DNA of 64,000 bases from positions 434,001 through 498,000 of the forward strand of contig NZ_FNJN01000003.1 in the NCBI RefSeq assembly GCF_900104345.1, read 5' to 3'. This stretch comes from Microbacterium testaceum StLB037. Its GTDB lineage: Bacteria; Actinomycetota; Actinomycetes; Actinomycetales; Microbacteriaceae. The notes under the pieces were generated by a model. That model saw only the letters and a program-made list of their open reading frames with translations, was not told the DNA's origin and did no database searches. Below, one piece after another: positions 52,754 through 61,744 of this stretch; positions within the stretch are counted from its first letter, which is position 1; the number at the start of each line of letters is the position of its first letter. Both the position numbers and the translations under genes were made by a program.

Positions 52754-54561
52754 GGGGACACCTTCGCTTCGAGGAGGCTGGATCGGTAGCCGAGCAGGCG
52801 GATCTGATCGTCGGAGCCCTGGCTGGGCACGTAGAAGAACACCTGGTCGGAGTATGTCGTGGTGAAGCCTGTCGCCGACTGGTCGACACCGGTCAGGGCC
52901 TTGACCGCCGGATTGTTGTCCAGCTTGATCACGGCGTCCTTGTTGGTGGGCTTCGCGGTGTCGCTCTCGTACACGTTGACCGCGACGATCGCACCGGTGT
53001 CGAGCGTCGCCAGCGCGATGGGGGTCGCCGCTCCCGCGGAGGCCGAGAAGCTGATCTCCGCCGTTCCCGCACCGGTCTGGTTGAGTTCGTCGGTGCGCTT
53101 GGTCTTGTTGTCCTGGATCGCCGAGAGCAGCAGGTCGTTCGCCGTGTCGAACTTCGCGAACGAGGCGCTGTTCTGGCCGTTGTTGATGACATCCGCGTAG
53201 GCGGCGGCCACCTTCTCGGGCGCCATGACGAGGAAGGACGAGTCCGGCGGAACCTGCGTGGCACCGACGTAGGGCGCCGCGAGCTCGGGAAGGTTCGTCG
53301 AGGCCTCGAGGTTGCCGACGTACGAGGCCTTGTACTCCTCCCACGGCGTCTGCTGCGTCATCATCATGATCGTGGTCGTGGGGGTCGCGGCATCCGCCGA
53401 CTCCACCACCGTCATGAGGGTGCGCGGCCACGTTCCCGTGGTCTGCGGCAGCACGATCTGCACGGGCTCCGCCGGGATCGCGGGCAGGGCGGGTCGGTCG
53501 GGGATCGCGGCGCGCAGCTTGTAGTTGGTCTGCCGCTCCGCGAGAGCCGGGCCCGACAGTCGCTCGGCGACGACGTTCCCGTCGAGCGAGGCATCGGCCT
53601 GCGCGACGGTCGACGAGACCTTCGCCACAATGCGCTGCGCCTGCGCCTCGGTGACCGCCGGCGGGAACTGCCCCTCCGGGACGATCACCGTCGGAGTGGG
53701 GCTCGGCGACTCGGTCGCCGCGAGCTGCGGCCACGCGTCAGCCGAGCATCCCGCCAGCAGAGCGATCGACACGCCTAGCGCGGGGATGGCGACCAGAGCG
53801 CGGCGACCGCGCAGGGCCCCGCGGACTCGCGACCCTCCGCGGCGACCGGGGCTCTGGCTCACGACGCCTTTGCTCTCGGCATCCGCGTCGACCGTCGAAA
53901 TCGGCTCGGTGACCGGAAGGGGCAGCCCCTTGCGGCGCGGACGACGCTGACGACGGACGTGGCGGATGCCGAGCAGGTAGAGCACCAGACCGGCCAGAAG
54001 GACGATTCCGCCGCCGACGATGAGCGGACCGGCCCACGGCGTGGAGTCGTCGATCGGCCAGGTGAGGCTGACGGTCGAGGGGGCGGGGGCCGTTCCGTCG
54101 GAGGCGACGAGCACGCTCATGTCGGACGGGAGCTGCAGAGTGGTCGACAGCGATCCGGTCTGTTCGAACTCGTCGAGCCAGAGGTCGGAGTCCACGGGCG
54201 ATCGTCCGGTGGTCGCGGCGCCCGAGGCGGGGGTGACCGTCGGCGCGACCTCGGAGGTCTGGACGGTGCCGGCGCCGTCGAGGGTCACCGCGGTGTAGGG
54301 GACGTCGGCGAGCCACGCGGTGACGTCGGCGGTGCGTCCGTACGAGACGAACACCGCCCCATCGCCTTGGACGCGCAGGGTCTGCGCCCCGGGGACGCTC
54401 GTCAGCACTGCGCCGTCGATCAGCGTGAACGCCGTCGAGCCGTCGGTCTGCACGTTGGCCGAGGTCTCCGAAGGGCCGTGGAACACGGTCCTTTGGGCGA
54501 TACCGGCACCGATCATGGCGGCAGCGATGACGAATGCCACCACGGCCCAGACGAATCTCAC
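52750..54561 (-). CDS. Large membrane protein with internal lipobox-like segment
   Basis: A 603-residue actinobacterial conserved protein. TM1 (FVWAVVAFVIAAAMIGAGIA) opens it, a beta-rich extracytoplasmic domain follows, TM2 lies near residues 180-200 (LIVGGGIVLLAGLVLYLLGI) and a basic loop (RRQRRPRRKG) leads to a third hydrophobic segment with LLAGC near residue 269. The long C-terminal domain is Thr/Ala-rich. The second half reads like a lipoprotein fused to a membrane protein. The domain is not one I can name; glycosyltransferase annotations seen for relatives lack support here. Confidence 0.7.
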   Translation of the reverse strand: MRFVWAVVAFVIAAAMIGAGIAQRTVFHGPSETSANVQTDGSTAFTLIDGAVLTSVPGAQTLRVQGDGAVFVSYGRTADVTAWLADVPYTAVTLDGAGTVQTSEVAPTVTPASGAATTGRSPVDSDLWLDEFEQTGSLSTTLQLPSDMSVLVASDGTAPAPSTVSLTWPIDDSTPWAGPLIVGGGIVLLAGLVLYLLGIRHVRRQRRPRRKGLPLPVTEPISTVDADAESKGVVSQSPGRRGGSRVRGALRGRRALVAIPALGVSIALLAGCSADAWPQLAATESPSPTPTVIVPEGQFPPAVTEAQAQRIVAKVSSTVAQADASLDGNVVAERLSGPALAERQTNYKLRAAIPDRPALPAIPAEPVQIVLPQTTGTWPRTLMTVVESADAATPTTTIMMMTQQTPWEEYKASYVGNLEASTNLPELAAPYVGATQVPPDSSFLVMAPEKVAAAYADVINNGQNSASFAKFDTANDLLLSAIQDNKTKRTDELNQTGAGTAEISFSASAGAATPIALATLDTGAIVAVNVYESDTAKPTNKDAVIKLDNNPAVKALTGVDQSATGFTTTYSDQVFFYVPSQGSDDQIRLLGYRSSLLEAKVSP

Positions 54562-54731
54562 GCTTCACACCATCCCCACCGGTGGCTCGGGCGCCACCGA
54601 ATCGACATTTCAGACTATCCGAGGGCGCCTGAAAGTTCTCGGCGAGGCCCGTCGCGCGCTCGGTCGGGCCATCCGCTCAGTATCCTGACGACACGGGCAC
54701 GTCAGCCCGGCTGATGCGGGAGTCGTTCGGC

Positions 54732-55808
54732 ATGAAGATTCACAATCCCTTCCGGGTGGCTCTGCTCGCCACGCTCGGCGTCGGAGTCGGCCTGCTGCTC
54801 ATCGGCAGCGTCCAGAACCTGTCGACGATCCTGCTGTACGTGGGCACGGCGTTGTTCCTGTCTCTCGGCCTCGACCCCGTCGTGTCGTTCCTCGAGCGTC
54901 GAGGTCTCCCCCGCTGGGCGGCGGTGCTGGTGACGATCCTGGCGGTGCTCGGCGTCTTCGCCGGGATCATCTTCATGGTCGTCCCGATCATCGTGAGCCA
55001 GATCGCCCAGCTGGTGTCCCAGATCGAGCAGCTGCTACAGCCCGGTCGGTGGAACGAGATCGTCACCGACGTGCAGGCCTGGGTGTCGCAGACCCTCCCC
55101 TGGCTGAAGATCGACGAGGTGTGGGCGGGGATCCAGCACTGGTTCTCCACGCTCGACGTCGGCAGCATCTCCACGATGATCGGCAACAGCCTCCTCACCA
55201 TCGGCGGCGCCGTCGCGGCCGGCCTGGGCGGCGCGTTCATCGTGCTGATCCTCACGATCTACTTCACGGCATCCACTCCCTCGCTGAAGTCGGCCGTCTA
55301 CCAGCTGGTCCCGGCCTCGAAGCGCGCCCGATTCATCGAGCTGGCCGAGAAGATCACCGACTCCGTGGGCTACTACGTCATGGGGCAGGTCAGTCTCGGA
55401 GTCATCAACGGCGTCCTGAGCGCCATCTTCCTGTCGATCATCAACGCGCCGTTCCCGGCCGTGCTGGCGGTCATCGCCTTCTTCTTCTCGCTCATCCCCC
55501 TGGTGGGCACCCTCACGGGGTCGACGATCATCGTGCTGACGTGCCTCATCCCGGGCCTCGGCACCCCCACGTGGGCGATCCTCGCCGCCGCGATCTACTA
55601 CCTCGTGTACATGCAGATCGAGGCGTACGTGATCTCGCCGCGCATCATGAACCGCGCGGTCTCGGTGCCGGGATCCGTCGTCGTGATCTCGGCCTTGGCC
55701 GGCGGCGCCCTGTTGAACCTGCTCGGCGCGCTCATCGCCATCCCGGTCGCCGCGAGCATCCTCATCATCTACCGCGAGGTCATCATCCCGCGGCAGAACG
55801 AACGCTGA
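54732..55808 (+). CDS. AI-2E family transporter
   Basis: A 358-residue polytopic protein of the AI-2E/UPF0118 family (exporters, including Na+/H+ antiporter and quorum-signal roles). Helices include VALLATLGVGVGLLLIGSV, AAVLVTILAVLGVFAGIIFMV and several near the C-terminus. The DPVVSFLERRGLPRWAAVL and PLVGTLTGSTIIVLTCLIPG segments are typical. The start at 54732 (MKIHNPFRVAL) is preferred over 54714 because GGGAG precedes it and the family begins there; a TATCCT lies about 45 bases upstream. Confidence 0.88.
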   Translation: MKIHNPFRVALLATLGVGVGLLLIGSVQNLSTILLYVGTALFLSLGLDPVVSFLERRGLPRWAAVLVTILAVLGVFAGIIFMVVPIIVSQIAQLVSQIEQLLQPGRWNEIVTDVQAWVSQTLPWLKIDEVWAGIQHWFSTLDVGSISTMIGNSLLTIGGAVAAGLGGAFIVLILTIYFTASTPSLKSAVYQLVPASKRARFIELAEKITDSVGYYVMGQVSLGVINGVLSAIFLSIINAPFPAVLAVIAFFFSLIPLVGTLTGSTIIVLTCLIPGLGTPTWAILAAAIYYLVYMQIEAYVISPRIMNRAVSVPGSVVVISALAGGALLNLLGALIAIPVAASILIIYREVIIPRQNER

Positions 55809-55857
55809 GCCCGTCCGCGGACACCCGGCATCGACGCCGGAGCACCGGCGCGCGGGT

Positions 55858-56580
55858 TCAGCCCGCGATCTCGCCGTCCCACTCCACCGGGAGCGGCAGC
55901 GCGTCCGGGTTGACCGCCGCGACGATCTCGGTGAGCACGCGACGGGTCTGCGTCTCGCCGACCCACAGGTGCTTGCCGCCCTCGACCGCGATGAGCGTGG
56001 CATCCGGTACCGACGAGAACCGCTCGCGGGCCTCGTCGGGACGCAGGTAGTCGTCGAACTCGGGGACGAGCACGACCATGCGGCGCTCGTCGCCCGCCCA
56101 GGCGGCGACCTCTTCGGCCGTCGCGCGGTGCAGCGGGGGCGAGAGCAGGATGACGCCCTCGATGTCGTGATCGCGACCGTACTTCAGCGCCAGCTCGGTG
56201 CCGAACGACCAGCCGACGAGCCACGGCCGCGGAAGACCGCGCTCACGGACGAAATCGACGGCGGCCGCGACGTCGAAGCACTCGTTCGCACCCCCGTCGA
56301 ATGCCCCGTCGCTGGTCCCGCGCGGAGACGTCGTTCCCCGCGTGTTGAAACGCAGCACCGCGAGGTCGGCCAGCGCCGGCAACCGGCCCGCCGCTTTGCG
56401 CAGGATGTGCGAGTCCATGAAACCGCCCGCCGTGGGCAGGGGGTGAAGCGTGACGAGGGTGGCGACCGGGTCGCGATCGGCCGGCAGCGCCAGCTCGCCC
56501 ACCAGGGTCAGCTCGTCGACGGTGCGCAGTTCGACGTCCTCGCGACGGGCGGGCAGAAGAACGGGTCCGCGAATCTCCAT
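55858..56580 (-). CDS. Alpha/beta hydrolase
   Basis: A 240-residue alpha/beta-fold hydrolase. LVTLHPLPTAGGFMDSHIL forms the oxyanion region, the nucleophile elbow is VGWSFGTELALKYG, the acid lies around VLVPEFDDYLRP and the catalytic His is in VEGGKHLWVGE. The start is at 56580, in a TGATG overlap with the preceding gene. The natural substrate is unknown; small esterases of this KANL/DUF class are common in Actinobacteria. Confidence 0.85.
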   Translation of the reverse strand: MEIRGPVLLPARREDVELRTVDELTLVGELALPADRDPVATLVTLHPLPTAGGFMDSHILRKAAGRLPALADLAVLRFNTRGTTSPRGTSDGAFDGGANECFDVAAAVDFVRERGLPRPWLVGWSFGTELALKYGRDHDIEGVILLSPPLHRATAEEVAAWAGDERRMVVLVPEFDDYLRPDEARERFSSVPDATLIAVEGGKHLWVGETQTRRVLTEIVAAVNPDALPLPVEWDGEIAG

Positions 56581-56867
56581 CAGGCGATCCTCCAACAGTG
56601 CGTGTGCCAATGACGACGGGCGGCGAGATCGGCTGCGTCCCCGAGGACGCCGTCGGCGCGCCAGACCACCACGTGAGCGGTTCCGGCCTCCACGGTCCGA
56701 CCGCACCCGGGGCACAGGTAGTCCTTGACCGCCTGTGGGCCCGAGATGGGCTGCACCGTCCACTCCCCGCCCCGCTTGACCTCGGTGCGCTTCCACCCGG
56801 CGATCAGACGATCGAGCGACTCGTCGCCTCGGGAGGAGTCCGGGCGCCGTTTACGGGAGCGGGGCAT
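56580..56867 (-). CDS. Small zinc-ribbon conserved hypothetical
   Basis: A 95-residue basic protein. LDRLIAGWKRTEVKRGGEWTVQPISG leads to KDYLCPGCGRTVEAGTAHVVVW, with CPGC and later HWHTHCW giving a likely Cys2-His-Cys zinc site. It is widely conserved next to hydrolase genes in Microbacteriaceae. Names such as ATP/GTP-binding protein are unsupported: no P-loop is present. It couples to the hydrolase by TGATG. Confidence 0.75.
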   Translation of the reverse strand: MPRSRKRRPDSSRGDESLDRLIAGWKRTEVKRGGEWTVQPISGPQAVKDYLCPGCGRTVEAGTAHVVVWRADGVLGDAADLAARRHWHTHCWRIA

Positions 56868-56876
56868 GGATGCCGC

Positions 56877-57590
56877 TCACCACCAGTGGTTGGCGGACCA
56901 GAACGCGTAGGCGCCGGCCCATCCGCCGTAACGCCCGGTGGCGTAGCCGGTTCCCCAGCGCAGATTGTCGACCGGGTCGTAGCCGTTGCCGGGGACCTTG
57001 CTGCACGGCAGGGCCTGCACGAGGCCGCAGGCGCCGGACGAGCGGTTCGTCGCGTTCGGGTTCCAACCGCTCTCGCGACTGACGATGTAGTCCACGAAGC
57101 CCATGTCGGATTCGGAGATGCCGGCAGCGGCCATCCACTCGGCGGGAGCGCCACCACCGGTGTAGAGCATGGGACCGGCGTTGCCCGAGGACGAGCCGGA
57201 GCCGGAGTCCTTCTCGCGGGACGGCGTCGGCGTCGGGGTGGGCGTGGGCTTCGGCTTGACGTAGACGTTGTAGCTGGCCCGGTCGAGCTGCGGCGCCTGC
57301 TTCTCGCCCGAGGTCGACACGGCCTGCGTGTCGCCGAGACCCTCGGCGTACAGGGTGACCGTGTGCGGCTCCTCGGCCTGGGCTGGCAGCAGCGAGGCGC
57401 CCATCGGGCCGACGTATGCACCGACGAACAAGACCGCGGCCGCAGCCCCGAAGACGCCGACCACACCGCGACGACGCGACCAGCGGGGGCTGGAACGGTG
57501 CGGGAGAGACGGCGGGACCACGTCGACCGAGGCGCCCCGGCGGGCGACACGGGACGTGGATGCGCGCGAAAGTTCCGAACCAGAAGTCAC
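56877..57590 (-). CDS. Secreted lytic-transglycosylase-like protein
   Basis: A 237-residue exported protein with a basic N-terminal stretch (SRVARRGA...), a hydrophobic anchor/signal (GVVGVFGAAAAVLFVGAYVGPMGA), a Pro/Thr/Ser linker (KPKPTPTPTPTP) and a C-terminal domain: VDYIVSRESGWNPNATNRSSGACGLVQALPC with the catalytic Glu, DNLRWGTGYATGRYGGWAGAYAFW. This SLT/Rpf-like fold cleaves or remodels peptidoglycan. It may be a resuscitation-promoting-factor analogue; that is inference. GTG start. Confidence 0.88.
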   Translation of the reverse strand: MTSGSELSRASTSRVARRGASVDVVPPSLPHRSSPRWSRRRGVVGVFGAAAAVLFVGAYVGPMGASLLPAQAEEPHTVTLYAEGLGDTQAVSTSGEKQAPQLDRASYNVYVKPKPTPTPTPTPSREKDSGSGSSSGNAGPMLYTGGGAPAEWMAAAGISESDMGFVDYIVSRESGWNPNATNRSSGACGLVQALPCSKVPGNGYDPVDNLRWGTGYATGRYGGWAGAYAFWSANHWW

Positions 57591-57639
57591 AGTGCGCTCG
57601 ATTCTACCGACGCCCGAGGCCGGACGCCACGCGTCGGGG

Positions 57640-58215
57640 TCATCCGACCGCGAGCATCACTTCGACGACGGCGTCGAGGACGGCGTCGACCTGGGTCTCG
57701 CGGTATCCCCCGCGCTGCATGCGGAACGCGACCGAACGCACCTGATCGGGTGTCACCGGATCACCCGCCGCGAGGTAGCGGGCCACGCGATCGGCGACGA
57801 CGTCCACCTCGTCGACCCGGTAGCCGTAGCGCAGGAGGCCGACACGGTCGAAGCGCGAACCCCGCGGGCGACGAAGACGGTCGAGCACCACCTGCGCCGT
57901 GTCCCGGGTCTCGGCGACCCACGCGCGGGCGCCGAGACGCGACAGGGCGTGCTCGCGCTCGCGCGCGGCGAAGGCGTCCTCGACACGGCCGAGAGCGGCG
58001 TCCACGGCCTCCACCTTGTAGCCGCCCTTGACGAGCGGGAAGGCGGCGGCGCGAACCTCGGAGGAACGCAGGGCCCCGACCTCGTCGGCTTCGAACGCTT
58101 CGCGCGCGCGGGCCAGGAAGACGTCGACCGCGCGCTTCTCGTACCCCTTGGTGCGACCCGAGGTCGTGGGGAACGGCGTCGCGGCCACGGTGTCGTGGAT
58201 CGGCGTCTCGGTCAT
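57640..58215 (-). CDS. DivIVA-domain-containing protein
   Basis: A 191-residue protein with three DivIVA-like helical repeats: GYEKRAVDVFLARAREAFEAD, GGYKVEAVDAALGRVEDAFA and YGYRVDEVDVVADRVARYLAAG, then GGYRETQVDAVLDAVVE. Each has the GY-x-x-x-x-VD motif of the membrane-curvature sensing domain. It starts in an ATGA overlap with cdsA. A link to cell-envelope growth is plausible. Confidence 0.8.
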   Translation of the reverse strand: MTETPIHDTVAATPFPTTSGRTKGYEKRAVDVFLARAREAFEADEVGALRSSEVRAAAFPLVKGGYKVEAVDAALGRVEDAFAAREREHALSRLGARAWVAETRDTAQVVLDRLRRPRGSRFDRVGLLRYGYRVDEVDVVADRVARYLAAGDPVTPDQVRSVAFRMQRGGYRETQVDAVLDAVVEVMLAVG

Positions 58216-59264
58216 GACACTCCCAGGGGGGACAGCAGATAGAACATCACCAGGGCGGCGGTCGCCGACGGCAGGATCGAGTCGAGGCGGTCGAGCACTC
58301 CCCCGTGACCCGGAAGCCACGAACTCATGTCCTTGATGCCCAGGTCCCGCTTGAGCATCGACTCCCCGAGGTCGCCCACGGTCGCGGTCGCGAGGACCAC
58401 GGCCCCGAAGATGAGACCGGCCCACCACGGCACCTGCAGCATGAAGGCGGCCAGGAGCGCGCCCGCCACGAGCGCCGCGACGCACGCTCCCGCGAAGCCC
58501 TCCCAGGTCTTCTTGGGGCTGATGCGGGGGGCCATCGGATGCCGACCACCCCGGCCGAACGTCAAGCCCGAGACGTACGCGCCGGTGTCGGCCGCCACCG
58601 CCAGGATGAGGAACGCGAGCACCCACCACTCCCCGCGGGGCTGCGCGAGGAGGATCATCGCGACACTCGTCAGGAAGGGCACGTACAGCTGCACGAAGCT
58701 CGCGACGAGGACGTCGCCGATCACCTCGATGTGAGCGCGACCGTCGGACGCGAACATCTGGGCCGTCAGGCGCCAGACGATCACGACGACGACGGCGACG
58801 AGGGTGGCGATCCAGTGCACCCACGGGCCCAGGAAGAACCCGCTCAGCAGGAGCAGGAACCCCATGACGAGCTGCGGGACCACATCGACGCGACGCCCGG
58901 CCACCTGGAGGGCGCGCGAGAACTCGAGGACGCCCAGCACCATCGCGGCGGCCGCGAACAGGACGAACAGCCATTTGACGAAGATCAGCGAGGCGATGAC
59001 GATCACGCCGATGCCGACCCCGATCAGGGTCGCCACGATGAGGTCGCGCCCCGTGCGCTGCTTGATCCGCTCGTTCGCCTGGTCGAACTCGGCGCGGGCG
59101 TGCGCGATCCGCTGATCGGCGTCCGACCGCATCGCGCGCAGCTGCGACTCGATCGCAGTCACCCCTTCACCCGTGGTCGGCGAACGGCGCGCTGAATCGG
59201 CCCGGCGCGACGAGGCGGACGGATCGACCGGCTCGCTGTCGCCGATCTCGGGAGCGTCGGGCAT
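58212..59264 (-). CDS. cdsA: Phosphatidate cytidylyltransferase
   Basis: A 350-residue enzyme that makes CDP-diacylglycerol. An unusual polar N-terminal extension of about 65 residues precedes the eight-helix core. The signature is SPKKTWEGFAG...KRDLGIKDMSSWLPGHGGVLDRLDSILPSA at the C-terminal end. It lies in the order pyrH-frr-cdsA, standard for bacteria; frr ends five bases upstream. Confidence 0.94.
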   Translation of the reverse strand: MPDAPEIGDSEPVDPSASSRRADSARRSPTTGEGVTAIESQLRAMRSDADQRIAHARAEFDQANERIKQRTGRDLIVATLIGVGIGVIVIASLIFVKWLFVLFAAAAMVLGVLEFSRALQVAGRRVDVVPQLVMGFLLLLSGFFLGPWVHWIATLVAVVVVIVWRLTAQMFASDGRAHIEVIGDVLVASFVQLYVPFLTSVAMILLAQPRGEWWVLAFLILAVAADTGAYVSGLTFGRGGRHPMAPRISPKKTWEGFAGACVAALVAGALLAAFMLQVPWWAGLIFGAVVLATATVGDLGESMLKRDLGIKDMSSWLPGHGGVLDRLDSILPSATAALVMFYLLSPLGVS

Positions 59265-59269
59265 GGGGG

Positions 59270-59824
59270 TCAGACCTCGAGGAGCTCAGCCTCTTTGCGC
59301 TTGAGCGCCTCGTCGATGAGGTCGACGTGCGTGCGCGTGACGGTGTCGAGCTCCTTCTCGGCGCGGACCAGCTCGTCCTCGCCGACGTCGCTCTTCAGCG
59401 CGTCGAGGTCGTCCTTGGCCTTGCGGCGCAGGTTGCGGACCTGCACCTTGGCGTCCTCGCCCTTGCCGCGCACGATCTTGACGTACTCCTTGCGGCGGTC
59501 CTGCGTGAGCTCGGGCATGGTGACGCGGACGATGTTGCCGTCGTTCGTCGGGTTCACCCCGAGGTTCGGCATGTCGCGGATCGCCTGCTCGATCGCCTTC
59601 AGCGCCGACTTGTCGTACGGGTTGATGACGAGAGTGCGCGCCTCGGGGTTGTTCAGCGAGGCGAGCTGAGCCAGCGGGGTGGGCGAGCCGTAGTAGTCGA
59701 CCAGCACCTTCTGGAACATCTGGGGGTTCGCGCGTCCGGTACGGACCGTCGCGAAGTCTTCCTTGGCGGCCTCCACGGCGCGATCCATACGCGCTCCGGC
59801 ATCGGCGAGGACATCGGAAATCAC
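59270..59824 (-). CDS. frr: Ribosome recycling factor
   Basis: A 184-residue protein that splits post-termination ribosomes with [58 protein letters not shown] and [37 protein letters not shown] are diagnostic. GTG start with GGAG upstream; TAGACT about 30 bases before may be a promoter. Confidence 0.97.
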   Translation of the reverse strand: MISDVLADAGARMDRAVEAAKEDFATVRTGRANPQMFQKVLVDYYGSPTPLAQLASLNNPEARTLVINPYDKSALKAIEQAIRDMPNLGVNPTNDGNIVRVTMPELTQDRRKEYVKIVRGKGEDAKVQVRNLRRKAKDDLDALKSDVGEDELVRAEKELDTVTRTHVDLIDEALKRKEAELLEV

Positions 59825-59899
59825 GGTGACTCCATTCGTTGGGACTGACTGTTCAGTCTAGTCGCGCGCGGGCCCGGCTCCCCGGGCCCGCGCGGCGCG

Positions 59900-60619
59900 T
59901 CATGCGGTGACGAGGGTGCCCATCGTCTCGCCGAGAAGGGCCCGGGTGACGTTTCCGGCCGGCTCCATGCCGAACACGCGCATATCCATTCCGTTGTCCA
60001 TGCAGAGGCTGAACGCCGTGGAGTCCACGACCTTCAGACCCTTCTGCAGGGCGTCGTTGTAGGTGACGTGGTCGAGCTTCGTGGCCGTCGGATCCACGTT
60101 CGGGTCGGCCGTGTAGACCCCGTCGACGCCGTTCTTCGCGACGAGGACCTCGGTCGCTCCGATCTCGAGCGCGCGCTGGGCGGCGACGGTGTCGGTGGAG
60201 AAGTACGGCAGTCCGGCGCCGGCGCCGAAGATCACGACGCGACCCTTCTCGAGGTGACGGACAGCACGACGCGGGATGTAGGGCTCCGCGACCTGGGTCA
60301 TCGAGATGGCGGACTGCACGCGCGTGGCGGCCCCCGCCTGCTCGAGGAAGTCCTGCAGCGCGAGGGAGTTCATCACGGTGCCGAGCATTCCCATGTAGTC
60401 GGCCCGCCCGCGGTCCATGCCGCGCTGGCTGAGCTCGGCGCCGCGGAAGAAGTTGCCCCCGCCGACGACGATGGCGATGTCGACGCGGTCGACGGCCTCG
60501 GCGATCTCACGGGCGATCTGGCCCACGACGTCGGGATTCACGCCCAGTTGGCCGCCGCCGAACGCCTCCCCCGACAGCTTCAGCAGAACTCGGCGGCGCT
60601 TGGTGGCTTCATCGATCAC
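59900..60619 (-). CDS. pyrH: UMP kinase
   Basis: A 239-residue amino-acid-kinase-fold UMP kinase. [57 protein letters not shown], and [38 protein letters not shown] are typical. GTG start with GAGAGGA upstream. It follows tsf in the usual order but with its own spacing of about 145 bases. Confidence 0.97.
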   Translation of the reverse strand: MIDEATKRRRVLLKLSGEAFGGGQLGVNPDVVGQIAREIAEAVDRVDIAIVVGGGNFFRGAELSQRGMDRGRADYMGMLGTVMNSLALQDFLEQAGAATRVQSAISMTQVAEPYIPRRAVRHLEKGRVVIFGAGAGLPYFSTDTVAAQRALEIGATEVLVAKNGVDGVYTADPNVDPTATKLDHVTYNDALQKGLKVVDSTAFSLCMDNGMDMRVFGMEPAGNVTRALLGETMGTLVTA

Positions 60620-60704
60620 GTGTGATGTCCTCTCGTCTTGAACAAACTATCCCCCCGCACCCGCGACCGATACGCAGGAACCGATATGGGACGCGGGCAG
60701 GGAA

Positions 60705-60734
60705 AAGGCCCGGGATGCCGTGGCATCCCGGGCC
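60705..60734 (-). terminator. Terminator after tsf
   Basis: AGGCCCGGGATGCC and GGCATCCCGGGCCT form a perfect 14-bp stem with a two-base centre; on the minus strand it is followed by TTTTCCC. Confidence 0.8.
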
Positions 60735-60743
60735 TCATGACGG

Positions 60744-60762
60744 GCCCTGAGCCTGTCGAAGG
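60744..60762. repeat. Short repeat CCCTGAGCCTGTCGAAGGG
   Basis: Directly after the tsf stop. Its complement, CCCTTCGACAGGCTCAGGG, is a sequence I recall as a widespread intergenic repeat in Actinobacteria and Alphaproteobacteria. Confidence 0.5.
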
Positions 60763-60763
60763 G

Positions 60764-61591
60764 TTACGCGCCGACCTTGAAGCGGGCGAAGTCGGTCAGC
60801 GTGAGACCGGCGTCGGACGCGACCTTGGCGACGGACAGCTTGTTGTCCTTCGCGTAGTCCTGGTCGAGCAGCGAGACCTGCTTGAAGAACGCGTTCACGC
60901 GGCCCTCCACGATCTTCGGCAGCGCAGCCTCGGGCTTGCCCTCGTTGCGGGAGATCTCGGTGACGATCTCGCGCTCCTTCTCGACGTCGGCCTCGGGGAC
61001 GGCGTCGCGGGTGAGGTACGAGGGGTTGGCGAACGAGATGTGCTGCGCGATCGAGCGAGCGGTCTCGGCGTCATCGCCCGAGTAGGCGAGGACGACGCCG
61101 ACCTGCGGGGGCAGGTCCTTGCTGGTCTTGTGCAGGTAGACCTCGAACTTGTCGCCCGAGATGGTGCGCACGCGACGGAGCTCGACCTTCTCGCCGATGA
61201 TCGCGGCCTCGTCCGAGATGAGCTGCTCGACGGTCTTGCCGTCGGCGTCGGCGGCCAGGGCGGCCTCGACCGAGTCGGCACCGGCGGCGGCGGCTGCGTC
61301 GACGACCTTGTCGGCCAGAGCGATGAAGCGCTCGTTCTTGGCGACGAAGTCGGTCTCGCAGGCGAGCTCGAGAAGCGTGACGGAACCGTTGTTCTCGCGG
61401 GCGGCGACGAGGCCCTCGCTGGTCGAACGGTCGGCGCGCTTGGCATTGCCCTTCGCGCCCTTGAGGCGCAGGATCTCGACGGCCTTCTCGACGTCGCCGT
61501 CAGCCTCTTCGAGCGCCTTCTTGGTGTCGACCATGCCCGTGCCGAGCTGCTCGCGCAGCGCCTTGATGTCGGCGATCGTGAAGTTTGCCAT
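60764..61591 (-). CDS. tsf: Elongation factor Ts
   Basis: A 275-residue nucleotide exchange factor for EF-Tu. MANFTIADIKALREQLGTGMVDTKKALEEADGDVEKA is the UBA domain start; LLELACETDFVAKNERF is the EF-Tu contact. AAGGAG lies nine bases before the ATG. Downstream of rpsB as in most bacteria. Confidence 0.97.
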   Translation of the reverse strand: MANFTIADIKALREQLGTGMVDTKKALEEADGDVEKAVEILRLKGAKGNAKRADRSTSEGLVAARENNGSVTLLELACETDFVAKNERFIALADKVVDAAAAAGADSVEAALAADADGKTVEQLISDEAAIIGEKVELRRVRTISGDKFEVYLHKTSKDLPPQVGVVLAYSGDDAETARSIAQHISFANPSYLTRDAVPEADVEKEREIVTEISRNEGKPEAALPKIVEGRVNAFFKQVSLLDQDYAKDNKLSVAKVASDAGLTLTDFARFKVGA

Positions 61592-61744
61592 GGTGTGGCG
61601 TCTCCTTGTCGTTTGCGTTCTAGATGTGAGCCCGGCGGGGCCGTGTCGCCACCCTCCGAAGAGGGGGCTGTCACGACCCCGCCGGATCGTAGCCTGTGCG
61701 GGTAGCGGGCCGTTCACGCGGAGGAGAACGGAACGCCTCGCGGC

